A stretch of 64,000 nucleotides of DNA from DAOMFB01 sp963801475 (GTDB lineage: Bacteria > Acidobacteriota > Thermoanaerobaculia > UBA5066): positions 1-64,000 of the forward strand of contig CAWDEX010000003.1 in the NCBI GenBank assembly GCA_963801475.1, written 5' to 3'. Below the pieces are notes generated by a model, which was given only the letters and a program-made list of their open reading frames with translations, searched no databases and was not told the origin of the DNA. The position numbers and the translations under genes are program-made. This document shows positions 1 to 8,998 of this stretch, piece after piece; positions within the stretch are counted from its first letter, which is position 1, and each line of letters opens with the position of its first letter.

Positions 1-437
1 CCAGTCGTGTCCGTGAAGGAATTCGTTGCCGAGCTTGCCCACAGTCCGGCCACAGCGGTGAGCACGACACCCCCGCCGATGTCGATCGGGACGAGCAGGA
101 CCGGCCAGTCGCGCAGGACCGCCCATTTCGTCAGCTCGTAGGTGCCATCAGCGACGAGACCCAGCGCGGCGCCGCGCCGGGCCGCGGCCGCCGGACCCGT
201 TGCGCCGAGCACCGCGACGGTGCCGATGGCTGTCACATAGAGCGCGTGCAAGAGTCCCGCCGCCGGCAGGAAGACGTCCGCGCGTTTGAGCGGGCCGAGC
301 GAGGACTCGTAGAGGCCGCGCGCGACCACGCCGAGCCAGGTCAGATCCAGGACGAGCATCGTCGCCGTGGTCGCCGTGGTCGCGATGGCGATCACCGCGA
401 GACGCCGCGGCGCCCGGTGATCGGCGAGCATCATCAT
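1..437 (-). CDS. DUF2177 family membrane protein (3' end cut by window edge)
   Basis: Reading the minus strand from three tandem ATG codons (431-437) gives about 145 codons that stay open to base 1, so the C-terminus lies outside the window. The protein has four hydrophobic segments and the family's landmarks: an LDLTWLG motif in the first membrane helix, an ARGLYESSLGPL stretch after it, DGTYELTKWAVLRDW in the third and a PIDIGGG motif in the last. DUF2177 proteins are small integral membrane proteins of unknown function. A GGAGG sits directly before the ATG run, favouring the innermost ATG (431). No partner gene is visible in the window. Confidence 0.75.
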   Translation of the reverse strand, partial: MMMLADHRAPRRLAVIAIATTATTATMLVLDLTWLGVVARGLYESSLGPLKRADVFLPAAGLLHALYVTAIGTVAVLGATGPAAAARRGAALGLVADGTYELTKWAVLRDWPVLLVPIDIGGGVVLTAVAGLWASSATNSFTDTT

Positions 438-643
438 CCTCCGCTTGTCCTCGATCCCGGCCTCGTCGGGATGAAGCAGGCACGTTCTGTCCTCGCAGCG
501 GCCGGGTGCCTCACTCGGCCCGAACGCCGCCGAGTGAAAAAGGACGATCCCGGGGAAATCGGTCCGGGGGGACCGCGCGGGCGGCACCGCCCGGACCTTA
601 GCCGCGAGGACGAGCGGCACGGGCGCCGCACGGTCGAGTCGGG

Positions 644-1277
644 TCATGACGGGCCGCTGCCTGTCAGGCCGGGAGCCGCGGGGCCAGCTCGAAGAAGGAT
701 CTCGTTGCGGCGCAGGAACGAGGGAGTCCATGGCGGGTTGTAGCGCGCGGCGACCGGCTCGCCGATCGTCGCCCTCCCCCTTCGACGCCGGCCGAGATCG
801 ACTCAGCTCGGCAGCCTTGGCATCGAACCGTTCCGGCATCCCAGCTCCCGGAGAACCCGATCAGCCCCACGCGGCGCTCTCCGACCGGCCGCAGCCGGAT
901 GGCCGGGTCGTCGGGGAACCGGAGGCGCCGAGGTCGAGAGAGTATTCGGAGGGCATCGTGAAGGCGACGACCCAGTTCGCTCCGCGCCGTTCCTGTGCGA
1001 CGGGCGCCGTCATGGCGATCGTCCGGCCGCCGTCGTTGCCGCCGAAGATATAGGTCGCCAGGCGACGGAACCCGGCGTTGCCGGCAGCGCGCCAGTCCCC
1101 TTCCACGACGATTTCGGCCACGATGACGGGCGCGTACTGACGGATCTCGAGGTCGCCGTCGGCGAGCCCGACCCGGAACGTCGGTTCCTCCACCCCGGAG
1201 GCGGTCCGCGAGGCTGCCGCGGCCCCTGCAAGCAGGAGGGCTCCGGTGAAGACGACGGTCTCTCTCATGGCTCTCAT
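644..1277 (-). pseudogene. SOUL-family haem-binding protein, multiple frameshifts
   Basis: The first ~115 codons give a signal peptide (MRAMRETVVFTGALLLAG) and a clear SOUL domain: EIRQYAPVIVAEIVVEGDW, GFRRLATYIFGGN and IAMTAPVAQE. After MPSEYSLDLGA the match moves to another frame (DDPAIRLRPVGERRVGLIGFSG), then to a third (ERFDAKAAELSR), and the family's C-terminus (ARYNPPWTPSFLRRNEI) is in yet another register before a stop at 644. At least three indels in 450 bp break the gene. SOUL proteins bind haem or related tetrapyrroles. It could be a true pseudogene or a run of sequence errors; three independent shifts favour decay. Confidence 0.8.
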
Positions 1278-1339
1278 CGTACGTCGCGCAATGGCCTGGC
1301 GGATTCACGGCTCCGGCCCGTGTTCGCTGACAAGATGAT

Positions 1340-1500
1340 GAGAACGGGTTGAATCTCCACGGATGAGACTGAGAGCACGGTTCGTGCAGCCGACCGACGG
1401 CGGAGCCACGACAATTTCCCGTGAACCGGTTTCCGGTTTGCCGTCAAGACGACCCCGCGAAAGCCTTGCGGGGTTTCGTGCCTGAAGTCCAATCAGTCAA
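1340..1500 (+). repeat. Long dispersed hairpin repeat (family B), copy 1
   Basis: Contains in order the family blocks GAGAACGGGTTGAAT, GGTTCGTGCAGCCGACCGAC, GGAGCCAC, and the hairpin CCCCGC-(N9)-GCGGGG at 1453-1473 followed by TTTCGTGCCTGAAG. The hairpin with T-rich tail could act as a terminator. Confidence 0.8.
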
Positions 1501-1570
1501 AACTATCTTCCTGTCGACTCCGGGAGAACTCCTGTCGGAACGGGGCGGACTGAGATCGCTCATCACGGCC

Positions 1571-1600
1571 TGTGCAGGGGCGCAAGGGGAATTGCGGCTG
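1571..1600 (+). repeat. Short dispersed repeat (family A), copy 1
   Basis: TGTGCAGGGGCGCAAGGGGA followed by ATTGCGGCTG; matches the family consensus GTAGGGGCGCAATGGGAATT-GCCGG. Core is a short inverted repeat around a purine-rich tetranucleotide. Confidence 0.75.
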
Positions 1601-1650
1601 GCGTTGGCGCGCACGGACCAGGATCGGCCGAACGTCCGCGCGAGCGTGGA

Positions 1651-2868
1651 TCACTCGTACCTCAGGGCCTCGATCGGGTTCAGCGCCGCCGCCTTCCGCG
1701 CCGGATAGAAGCCGAAGAAGACCCCCACCGCACCCGAAAAGCCGACTGCGACGACCATGACGAGGGGCGAAATCACCGTCTCCCATCCCGTGAAGTGCGC
1801 AAGTACCTTCGCGCTCGCAAAGCCGAAAGCGAGGCCGATCACGCCGCCCAGGATTCCCATCACGATGCTCTCGACGAGAAACTGGATCAGGACGTCCGAG
1901 CCGCGAGCCCCGATCGCAAGCCGGATGCCGATCTCCCGCGTCCGCTCCGTGACCGACACCAGCATGATGTTCATGATTCCGATGCCGCCCACGAGCAGCG
2001 AGATCGACGCGATCGCCGCCATCAGCAGTGTCATCACGCGGGTGCTGCTCTCCGCTGCCGTGGCAAGATCGGTCTGGTTGCGAACCGTGAAATCGTCGTC
2101 GTCGTCTCCGCTGATGTGATGGGACTCACGAAGCAGCGTGCTGATCTCCTGCTGGGCGGCCGGGATGTCGCTCGCGGAGGCAGCGCTGGCCAGAATCTGC
2201 GGGATGCGCGGCCTGCCCGTGAGGCGGGTCGCCGCCGTCGTGAACGGAACGAGAATCACGTCGTCGGAATCGCTGCCGCTCGCGGTCTGTCCTTTGGGCG
2301 CCAGGACGCCCGTCACCTTGAAGCGAAGCGCCGCGATCTGGATCTCCTGCCCGACGGGGTCGCTGTCGGCGAAGATGCGCTGGGCGACGGTACGGCCCAG
2401 CACGGCTACGCTGCGCGCCGCGCGAACGTCCTCCGGTCCGAAGAACGCGCCGGAGTCCGTCTGCCAGTCCCGGATCACCTGGTAGTCGGTGTCGACGCCG
2501 TTGATCGCCGTGCGCCAGTTGCCGCCGGGCGCGATGACCTGGCTGCGGCCGACAATGACGGGCGACACGGCCACCACGGTCTGCGACTGGCTGCGGATCT
2601 TCTCGGCGTCGGCGAGGGTGAGCGTCGCGAAGGCCTGGGCGCCCTGGCTCACCCCCCCGGTGGTGCTCGCCCCGGGGGTGATGACGATCATGTTCGTGCC
2701 GAGGTTGTTGATCTGCTCGCGGATCCGCGACCGGGCGCCGTAGCCGACCGCGACCATGACGATCACGGCGGCGACGCCGATGACGATCCCGAGCATCGTC
2801 AGAATCGCCCGCATCCGGTTCTTGAGAATGCTCTGCATGGCCAGACGAATCAGGATCGCGAGGTTCAT
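1651..2868 (-). CDS. macB-like: ABC transporter permease, MacB/FtsX type
   Basis: A 405-residue inner-membrane permease of the MacB type without a fused ATPase. An N-terminal helix (about residues 20-42) is followed by a MacB periplasmic core domain (about 45-240) and three C-terminal helices with the FtsX-domain signature around GIGIMNIMLVSVTERTREIG. It should pair with the ATPase encoded just upstream on the same strand: the ATPase stop and this start overlap (ATGA). With the upstream membrane-fusion protein it forms a MacA-ATPase-permease tripartite exporter that would expel a substrate through an outer-membrane channel, which is not encoded here. Substrate unknown. Confidence 0.93.
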   Translation of the reverse strand: MNLAILIRLAMQSILKNRMRAILTMLGIVIGVAAVIVMVAVGYGARSRIREQINNLGTNMIVITPGASTTGGVSQGAQAFATLTLADAEKIRSQSQTVVAVSPVIVGRSQVIAPGGNWRTAINGVDTDYQVIRDWQTDSGAFFGPEDVRAARSVAVLGRTVAQRIFADSDPVGQEIQIAALRFKVTGVLAPKGQTASGSDSDDVILVPFTTAATRLTGRPRIPQILASAASASDIPAAQQEISTLLRESHHISGDDDDDFTVRNQTDLATAAESSTRVMTLLMAAIASISLLVGGIGIMNIMLVSVTERTREIGIRLAIGARGSDVLIQFLVESIVMGILGGVIGLAFGFASAKVLAHFTGWETVISPLVMVVAVGFSGAVGVFFGFYPARKAAALNPIEALRYE

Positions 2869-3608
2869 GCCGCGCTCCTGTCCAACTCTTCCAGGTCCCG
2901 GGCCGCATCGTGGCGGCTCGCGACCGGCTCGTCGCTGAAGATCCGGCCGTCCCGCATCCGGACGACGCGCGTGGCGTAGACGGCGATGTCGGGCTCGTGA
3001 GTGACGACGACGATCGTCGTGCCCTGCGCGTTCAGCTGCTGGAAGAGCGCCATGACCTCCACCGACGTGCGGGAGTCGAGGTTGCCGGTCGGCTCGTCGG
3101 CCAGGACGAGCGCCGGCTCGGTCACGAGGGCCCGGGCGATCGCGACGCGCTGCTGCTGGCCGCCCGAGAGCTCGCTTGGCTGGTGATCCAGCCGGTCGCC
3201 CAGCCCGACGCGTTCGAGCGCCGACACGGCGAGGGCACGGATGTCCCGCTTTCGGCCGCTGCGGTCATAGAGCATCGGCAGCTCGACGTTCGCAACCGCG
3301 CTCGTCCGCGCCAGCAGATTGAATCCCTGGAAGACGAAGCCAAGCTTCTGGTTGCGTATCGCCGCGAGATCGTTCTTCCCGAGTCCGTCGACGCGGACGC
3401 CGTCGAGCGTGTACGACCCCGACGTCGGCGTGTCGAGACACCCGAGCATGTTCATGAGCGTCGACTTACCGGAGCCCGAGGTGCCCATGATGGCCACGAG
3501 CTCCCCTCGGGTCACCTTCAGGTCCACGTCTCGCAGGGCGTGCACCTCGTTCGTGCCGGTCACGTACGTCTTGGTGATCTTGTCCGTCTGGATGACGACC
3601 TCGCCCAT
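2865..3608 (-). CDS. ABC transporter ATP-binding protein (MacB/LolD family)
   Basis: A 247-residue cytoplasmic ATPase with Walker A GTSGSGKST, Q-loop GFVFQGFNLL, signature LSGGQQQRVAIARAL, Walker B LVLADEPTGNLD and H-loop VVTHEPDIA. These are typical of the MacB/LolD branch, which powers mechanotransmission rather than transport through the membrane domain. The gene overlaps the permease gene by 4 bases and lies 14 bases after the membrane-fusion protein gene, so the three are one operon read leftward from 4912. Nothing unusual in the sequence. Confidence 0.96.
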   Translation of the reverse strand: MGEVVIQTDKITKTYVTGTNEVHALRDVDLKVTRGELVAIMGTSGSGKSTLMNMLGCLDTPTSGSYTLDGVRVDGLGKNDLAAIRNQKLGFVFQGFNLLARTSAVANVELPMLYDRSGRKRDIRALAVSALERVGLGDRLDHQPSELSGGQQQRVAIARALVTEPALVLADEPTGNLDSRTSVEVMALFQQLNAQGTTIVVVTHEPDIAVYATRVVRMRDGRIFSDEPVASRHDAARDLEELDRSAA

Positions 3609-3622
3609 GGCCGTCGCGCTCC

Positions 3623-4912
3623 TCAGAATCCGCCGCCGGGGCGACCGCGTCCGGTCTGCTGACCGCCGCTCATCGGGTTGGCGGGCGTCGTCGCGGGCTT
3701 TTGAGAGGCCGATACGATGCCGTCGATGATCTTCATGCCCTCCGTCAGGTTCTGACCCTGGATCTCGGTGAAGACGCCATCGCTGATGCCCGTGCGGACG
3801 CGCACGCTCTGAAGCTTCTCCTTTGCGTCGAGCACGTACAGCGTGCCTTCACCGACACCGGATGCACCGCCGTCGCTCCGGCCAGCGCGCGATCCGCTGG
3901 CGGCAGCCCGGGGGCTCGCCGAGGCGGTCGCGGCGGCCGTCGTTCCCGTAGACCCGGCGGCGGGTGCCGTTCCGAAACGGGCGAGCACGTCATCGCTCGG
4001 CTTGTAGCGCAGGGCCGCATTCGGCGCCTTGAGGACGCTCTCGGCCGATTTCACGAGAAAGTCGACGCGGGCCGTCATCCCGGGGAGCAGCTTGTCTTCG
4101 GGATTCTCCAACGTCACGACGACCGTGTAGTTCACGACGTTGTCCGCCGTCGTGGACTGAAGGCGAACCTGCTCGACGGTGCCCGGGAACGACTGTCCTG
4201 GCAACGCCTGGACGGTGAAGGTCACGGCCTGTCCCTGCCTGATCCGCACGATGTCGCTCTCTCCCACCGGCGCGAGGATCTGCATCCGCGAAAGGTCGTT
4301 CGCGATCAGGAAGAGCTGCGGAGCGGAGAGACTCGCGGCGACGGTCTGTCCGAGGTTCACGTTCCGCTCGACGACGACACCGTCGATGGGCGCATAGATC
4401 GAGGTGAACGAGAGGTTCTGCTTCGCCCGATCGAGGGCGACACGCGCCGATCTCACCGTGGCATCCGCCACCTGCTTCGTCGAACCGCCCTGTTCGAGCG
4501 CGCTCCCCGCGATGAGCCCGGCGGACGAAAGCTGGAGGTTGCGCCTCTGATCGCTCCCCGCCTGGTTGGCCTCCGCCTGCACCTTCTCGAGATTCGCCTG
4601 GGCATCGGCCACGCCCTGCCTGGCGATGGTCGGATCGATCCTGGCGAGGAGTTGCCCTTTCTTGACACGATCGTTGAAGTCGACGAGGAGCTCGGAGATC
4701 TGTCCCGACACCTGGGTGCCGACGCTCACGGTCGTCACGGCCTGAAGTGTCCCGGTTGCCGAGACGAGCGCCTGTATGTCCCCCCGCTGGACGGTCGTGA
4801 AGCGGAACATGGGCGCCTGTTGCGGGGAGGCAAGCCGGTAGATGCCGAACGCCGCCCCGGAGGCGGCCGCCGCCAGGCCGACCACGACGAGGACTTTCCT
4901 GTGAAGAGGCAT
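3623..4912 (-). CDS. macA-like: Periplasmic adaptor (membrane fusion) protein, MacA/HlyD type
   Basis: A 429-residue adaptor: N-terminal membrane anchor (VLVVVGLAAAASGAAFGIY), lipoyl-like half motif (VSVGTQVSGQISELLVDFND), coiled-coil hairpin (about residues 95-160), second lipoyl half (TSIYAPIDGVVVERNVNLGQ) and beta-barrel domain. The C-terminal region after residue ~310 holds an Ala/Ser/Gly-rich low-complexity insert (about 320-345) and a Gly/Arg-rich tail, both likely disordered. First gene of the MacA-ATPase-permease operon; a GGGAG ribosome site precedes the ATG. The family bridges the inner-membrane permease to an outer-membrane TolC-like channel. Confidence 0.93.
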   Translation of the reverse strand: MPLHRKVLVVVGLAAAASGAAFGIYRLASPQQAPMFRFTTVQRGDIQALVSATGTLQAVTTVSVGTQVSGQISELLVDFNDRVKKGQLLARIDPTIARQGVADAQANLEKVQAEANQAGSDQRRNLQLSSAGLIAGSALEQGGSTKQVADATVRSARVALDRAKQNLSFTSIYAPIDGVVVERNVNLGQTVAASLSAPQLFLIANDLSRMQILAPVGESDIVRIRQGQAVTFTVQALPGQSFPGTVEQVRLQSTTADNVVNYTVVVTLENPEDKLLPGMTARVDFLVKSAESVLKAPNAALRYKPSDDVLARFGTAPAAGSTGTTAAATASASPRAAASGSRAGRSDGGASGVGEGTLYVLDAKEKLQSVRVRTGISDGVFTEIQGQNLTEGMKIIDGIVSASQKPATTPANPMSGGQQTGRGRPGGGF

Positions 4913-5107
4913 GCTCCCTCCCTCGACTCTGGCGAAGAGTTTTCAAGTGTTACGGCACGGACGGCCCGTATCTGCTCGTGGCCAATCTGAAAATCGTGCC
5001 CATGAACTCATGTCGAGAACCACCAGAGCTGGGGGGAGCAAGAAGAGTGCCACCGTCGTCACCATTCCCGCGGTCGCCGACTCCTATCTTTCGGACAGAG
5101 GCTGCGA

Positions 5108-5137
5108 GGTGCAGGGGCGCAATGGGAATTGCCCGAC
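5108..5137 (+). repeat. Short dispersed repeat (family A), copy 2
   Basis: Near-consensus: GTGCAGGGGCGCAATGGGAA then TTGCCCGAC. The GCAAT-GGGA-ATTGC core is a perfect 5-bp inverted repeat. Confidence 0.8.
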
Positions 5138-5383
5138 GTCTCGGCGCACTCAGTCGAGCGTTTCGGGCTTGCCTCGTAGGTCGGCGCCACAGGTCGGCCC
5201 GCTCGGGCCCTCCTTGCCAGGCGGCGGGAAGGCCTTCAAGCTGATTTTCGAATCAGCACCGTCTCCGAGAGCATGGACAGGACCACCGTGAGAAGCGGCC
5301 GGGAAGGGCGAATAAGGGACTCCCGTCCGGACAGGACCGCCATCTACGGGCCCGGATTGAAATGGAAACCGAGGGCTTGACGC

Positions 5384-5430
5384 TGGTCTCTACGCGCCAC
5401 AGACCGCCGGCAATCCCCGTTGCACCCCTG
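5384..5430 (-). repeat. Short dispersed repeat (family A), copy 3, extended form
   Basis: On the minus strand: CAGGGGTGCAACGGGGATTG, then CCGGCGGTCTGTGGCGCGTAGAGACC. The extension ending in GCGC-AGAGACC is shared with the copies at 28856 and 29884. Confidence 0.75.
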
Positions 5431-5448
5431 AAGTTCCAGGAAAAGGAT

Positions 5449-5473
5449 GAGGAGGCGCCGAAAGGCGCCTCCT
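5449..5473 (-). terminator. Inverted repeat, possible terminator
   Basis: GGAGGCGCC ... GGCGCCTCC with a short loop (GAAA side) lies 20 bases past the stop of the minus-strand gene ending at 5494; the read-through side has a T-poor tail, so intrinsic termination is only plausible. Confidence 0.5.
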
Positions 5474-5493
5474 GTTTCTTGCTGATTGAGTGA

Positions 5494-7830
5494 TCAGCGC
5501 TGTTCTTTTTCGCGGCCTTGCGGACGGCTTACCTTGGGCTTGCTTATCTGCTGACGGCTCTGCGTCTGCGGACGGGTCTGTGTCTGCGGACGGGTCTGTG
5601 TCTGTGGACGGGTCTGTGTCTGTGGACGGGTCTGCGTCTGAGGGCGGCTCTGCTGGAAGCTCTGGGTCTTCTGGTTGCCGCGGTCTCGGGCCGCCGCGTC
5701 GCGCCCGAGCGTCTGGCTTGCCCCGGGGTCGTTCTGCCATCCTCCTTTGTCATTCTTCTGCCACTGGTCGGCGCTCTTCCGGTAGACGCTGCCGTTCCGG
5801 TCCGCATAGACGTCGTTCGGCTTGGTCGTCGGCCGGGCCACGTCTCGCGTCGTGGAGCGGGCGTCCCTGGTTCCGGAGACAGTGCCGCCGCCCGGGCGGG
5901 TGTCGCGGGAGACCGGTCGGCGGTCACGCGCCAGCGGAGCCTCGCGGCCGGGGCGGTGCTGAGGAAGATTCGCCTCGGAGGCGTTACGCGTTCTGTTCGC
6001 CGGCCGGCTGTAAAGGTTGTTCGAAGCGTAGGACGCCGGCCGGGCGTACCCGCCGGGGGGAGGGCGGTATCCGGGCGGACGGTAGCCCGGATGTGCGCCG
6101 CCGTAGTAGGGCGGTCTGTAGCCGCCGGGGCCGTACCAACCGCCGTAGTGGCCACCGCCATAGTAGCCGCTGCCGTAGCCGCCGTATGAGACGCCGTGGC
6201 CGTACCAGCCCCCTCCCATGTTCACGCTCATCCCGAAGCTGAAGAAACCGTTCGACCAGCCGAACCCCATCGACCAGCCGTTCCACGGGTTGTACCGAAC
6301 CCCGAGGCCGTAGGTGACGGGGCGCGGGTAGTAGTAGGCGCCGTACCAAGGACGGTAGTTGTACCCCGTTCCCCAGACGACGGTCGGGCCCCACGGATAG
6401 TTGCCCATGTAGCCGGGGGTGTAGCCGACGTAGACGACGCTCGGCGTCGAGTCGTAGACGTAGACGTACTTCGTGTTGTAGACGGGGCTCGACGGAGGGA
6501 TGTTGTCGACTTCGTCGGGCCGCACGTCGCTGACATCCCACGGGCCCGCCGGGCTCGAGGAAACGTACCAGACGGCCTGATCGCAGGCGTAGTACTTCCC
6601 TCTCACCCTCAGCACCGATGTCGGCGTATTGATCGCGTACTCAACCCCGGAGTTGGGGATGTCGACGAACTCCGGCTCGCCGTCGTAAGTGACCTGGAGC
6701 TTCGCGCTCTTCCGGTCGATGGCGGTCGTCTGCGGAATCTGCGCGTCGAGGAGCGCGTCCTTGGCCTCGTCGGTCCCGGCCACGCTGGCGCGTGAATCGG
6801 ACTTGTCCGACTCCGGCGGAATCTTCGCGAAGTCCTCCGGGAGCTTGTCGGCGGGGACGTAGGCCCAGGGGCCGTCCAGCGACTTCCCCGTATACCAGCG
6901 TCCCGCGGCGAGAACGTAGGTCCCCTGAGAGTCGATGTCCTTGAAGACGTCGCTCGCGGTGTTGTTGGCGAAGAGGAGATTGGTCCCCGTGATCGGCGTC
7001 CAGTTTGGCTCTCCCTCGAAGGAGATCAGCTCGGTCGGCACGGTGGAGACGACGATGGCCGGGGGAGAGTCCGGCTGGGGCTCCGGTTCCGCGTCCGGGT
7101 CCCTGGGCGCTTTCGCCAGCGCCTCCTGGACGACTCTCTCAACGTCGGGCGGGGGTTTCGGGATGCTCGAGAACGGCCCCGTGGCGGTCGGCGCGGCGTA
7201 CCAGAACTTGCCGTTGGACGTGTAGTACTGCCTCCCGTCCGTCAGGATCGCGACGGGCGTGTTGACCACTCTCTGAAGTTTCGTCCCCTGGATCTCCTGG
7301 AGCTTCGGCTCGCCGTCGATCAGGACGAGGACCGACGGTTCATTCTTCACGATGATGTTCGGCGGGTCGGCTTTCAGTCCCTGCGCCGACTTCTGCTCGC
7401 TCTCGGCTGCGGAGAGGGCCGCCGTGAAGCGGTCGAGAGACATCGTGAACGTCCACTGGGCGATCCGGGGTCCGGCGAGGTCCGCGAACCTCTTCTCCTT
7501 CTCAGGCGTGATGTTCGGGAAGCGCGTCCTCTCGATGAGGGCCTCCGAAAAGGTGACCGTCCGGGCGTCGCGATCGGTCTTCATCTTCACCATCATCCAG
7601 GTGACGCCGAAGACCGGCTCCTTCTTGTCGTTCCCCTGATACGAGAGGGCGGCCCGCATCTTCACGACGTCGCCCTTCATCGACTCGATCTGGGGCTGGT
7701 ACACCGTTACCGTCCCGTTCTTCATCGGGACCTCGCGCGGCCAGCCCGCGTCGTCGACGGCGAAGGCGGCGCCGGCAGAAAGGACGAGACCGAGGAGGGT
7801 GGAGAGCGAGAGACGTTGAAGGGTTCTCAT
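5494..7830 (-). CDS. Large secreted repeat protein with Tyr/Gly-rich region
   Basis: The best start is the ATG at 7830, which opens a signal peptide (MRTLQRLSLSTLLGLVLSAG, cleavage near AFA); the frame is open further upstream but without a leader. The 778-residue product has three similar modules (about residues 160-230, 265-340 and 395-465) built on a pattern of EGEP..., a T/N-x-P-hydrophobic strand, and W(Y)...GPW at the end, then a Tyr/Gly/Trp-rich stretch (about 485-620) and a Pro/Gln/Arg tail with 6-residue QTQTRP repeats. Proteins with such W-x-GPW modules are sometimes labelled carbohydrate-binding; I would not assign that function. Likely exported to the periplasm or surface. It has no obvious operon partner. 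Confidence 0.8.
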   Translation of the reverse strand: MRTLQRLSLSTLLGLVLSAGAAFAVDDAGWPREVPMKNGTVTVYQPQIESMKGDVVKMRAALSYQGNDKKEPVFGVTWMMVKMKTDRDARTVTFSEALIERTRFPNITPEKEKRFADLAGPRIAQWTFTMSLDRFTAALSAAESEQKSAQGLKADPPNIIVKNEPSVLVLIDGEPKLQEIQGTKLQRVVNTPVAILTDGRQYYTSNGKFWYAAPTATGPFSSIPKPPPDVERVVQEALAKAPRDPDAEPEPQPDSPPAIVVSTVPTELISFEGEPNWTPITGTNLLFANNTASDVFKDIDSQGTYVLAAGRWYTGKSLDGPWAYVPADKLPEDFAKIPPESDKSDSRASVAGTDEAKDALLDAQIPQTTAIDRKSAKLQVTYDGEPEFVDIPNSGVEYAINTPTSVLRVRGKYYACDQAVWYVSSSPAGPWDVSDVRPDEVDNIPPSSPVYNTKYVYVYDSTPSVVYVGYTPGYMGNYPWGPTVVWGTGYNYRPWYGAYYYPRPVTYGLGVRYNPWNGWSMGFGWSNGFFSFGMSVNMGGGWYGHGVSYGGYGSGYYGGGHYGGWYGPGGYRPPYYGGAHPGYRPPGYRPPPGGYARPASYASNNLYSRPANRTRNASEANLPQHRPGREAPLARDRRPVSRDTRPGGGTVSGTRDARSTTRDVARPTTKPNDVYADRNGSVYRKSADQWQKNDKGGWQNDPGASQTLGRDAAARDRGNQKTQSFQQSRPQTQTRPQTQTRPQTQTRPQTQTRPQTQSRQQISKPKVSRPQGREKEQR
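5561..5632 (-). repeat. 18-bp coding tandem repeat (QTQTRP units)
   Basis: Four full copies of an 18-base unit (TGTGTCTGTGGACGGGTC and variants) plus partial flanks lie in the 3' end of the secreted-protein gene, encoding a QTQTRP ladder. The unit count may vary between strains. Confidence 0.85.
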
Positions 7831-7998
7831 CGGGGCCACCTCGAACCGGAGGGCCTTTTGGCCTTCGCGTCGGAGCCAGTTTAGGCCAGGACTCCCGGAA
7901 GCGAGCAGCCCGGCCCGCCGGCGGCGCCACGGAAAGACGGTGAAGATCCCGAATGATAGAGAGAGAGAACCAATAGAGAGACGCACGATCTCGTCTCC

Positions 7999-8029
7999 TG
8001 CAGGGATGCAATTGGAATTGCGGCCCGAC
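7999..8029 (+). repeat. Short dispersed repeat (family A), copy 4
   Basis: TGCAGGGATGCAATTGGAAT then TGCGGCCCGAC; core GCAAT-TGGA-ATTGC, a perfect inverted repeat. Confidence 0.75.
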
Positions 8030-8105
8030 AGTAATCAGGCCCGGCGGGGCTGGGCTTCGCTGGTTAGCAGGCTCCTCATAGTTGGGATGAATCGCATCCC
8101 GCCCT

Positions 8106-8465
8106 TCAGGACCGCGGAGACTCCCGGTAGCTCATCAGCACCCAGACGACGAGGATGACTACGCCGGCGCCGAGGAAGAACGTTCGCGCAGGCGAGCCGG
8201 GGCTTGCGCCGAGAAAACGCGGCATGGCGAGCACGAGGACGACTCCGACGACGAGCTCGACCAGCCCATGGATTGGAAAGGGAATCACCTTCACGACACC
8301 AACCGGAAAGCGCGTGAGAAGCGTGATCAGGAGATTGACGACCGCGAGCCCCCAAGCGACGGCCGCCACGTAGCCACCGAGCCCGAAGAAGAACGGCGCG
8401 AGAAGGAACACGGCCACGGTGGTGAGATCGAGAAAGCCATGGAGACGAGCGTTCAGGAGATTCAT
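8106..8465 (-). CDS. Small four-helix membrane protein
   Basis: 119 residues, almost entirely hydrophobic, with four predicted membrane helices (about residues 12-32, 35-52, 62-82, 92-112). I do not recognise a characterised family; it resembles short SPW-type or DUF membrane proteins. The gene starts at 8465, five bases after the stop of a pirin-like remnant on the same strand, so the two may once have been co-transcribed. Confidence 0.75.
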   Translation of the reverse strand: MNLLNARLHGFLDLTTVAVFLLAPFFFGLGGYVAAVAWGLAVVNLLITLLTRFPVGVVKVIPFPIHGLVELVVGVVLVLAMPRFLGASPGSPARTFFLGAGVVILVVWVLMSYRESPRS

Positions 8466-8469
8466 GAGC

Positions 8470-8760
8470 TCATAATCGCGCGTCGTCGCCCGTGGTCAGG
8501 ACCGTGTCGTCGATCGTCACCTCGCCCTGGACGATGTGGAGCCACGCGCTTCGCCCCGGTGAGAGTTCGTGAACCACGAGTCGGCCGGCGTCCGGCATGG
8601 CCGAGTACGACAGCGCGTCCTGGTGGACGCGCAGCGACCCTCTCCGAGCGTCCCCCGAAGCCGCGACGCAGGGCCTGTCCCGGCGCTCCGCAGCGCTGAA
8701 ACGTTTCTGCTCGTCACCAGCCTCGAGTTCGGCCGTCCAAGGGACGGAGCCCGAGCTGGA
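8470..8760 (-). pseudogene. Pirin-like protein, C-terminal fragment
   Basis: A reading frame ending at TGA 8470-8472 matches the C-terminal cupin of pirin/YhaK-type proteins: DEQKRFSAAE, then AASGDARRGSLRVHQDA, LSYSAMPDAGRLVVHELSPG and RSAWLHIVQGEVTIDDTVL. The N-terminal cupin with the metal ligands is missing, and no start codon with a ribosome site is seen, so this is a remnant. Intact relatives are about 230-290 residues and act as quercetinase-like or regulatory iron proteins. Confidence 0.65.
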
Positions 8761-8998
8761 AGACCTGAGCCCGGTTGGCCCGTGACGCGTTCGTCTCGCT
8801 GCGACGAATGCCGCGCCCGGTCGTCATCCGCTGGAGCTCGCCCGCCGCCGACATTCTGAAGCGGCGGCCTCGGAGGACCAGACGGCGGGGGCTCCGCTGA
8901 GAAACGCCCCGCCGCCCTTCGATGCCTCACATCTTCCAGGGCTTCCTCTTCCGCTTCCAGAAAGTTAACCGTTCCCCTGTAGCCCTCGTCACGATCAC

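Larger units (their letters stand above)
1278..1650. other. Intergenic spacer with repeats
   Basis: No gene is seen. The spacer holds one copy of the long hairpin repeat (1340-1500) and one of the short GCAAT-type repeat (1571-1600), described separately. Confidence 0.7.
4913..5493. other. Intergenic spacer with short repeats
   Basis: Spacer of 580 bases in front of the MacA operon and after the stop of the large secreted protein gene. I see no gene. It carries two short family A repeats in opposite orientation (5108-5137 and 5384-5430) and a GC-rich inverted repeat near 5449-5473 (GGAGGCGCC / GGCGCCTCC) that may terminate the gene ending at 5494. Confidence 0.6.

Noticed and set aside
1795..4990. 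Long open frames on the + strand opposite the MacA/ATPase/permease genes.
   Set aside because: The minus-strand genes have family motifs and coding overlaps; the opposite frames are His/Arg/Asp-rich and have no recognisable domains.
5561..5632. CRISPR-like direct repeats.
   Set aside because: The 18-bp units are head-to-tail without spacers and encode QTQTRP in frame.
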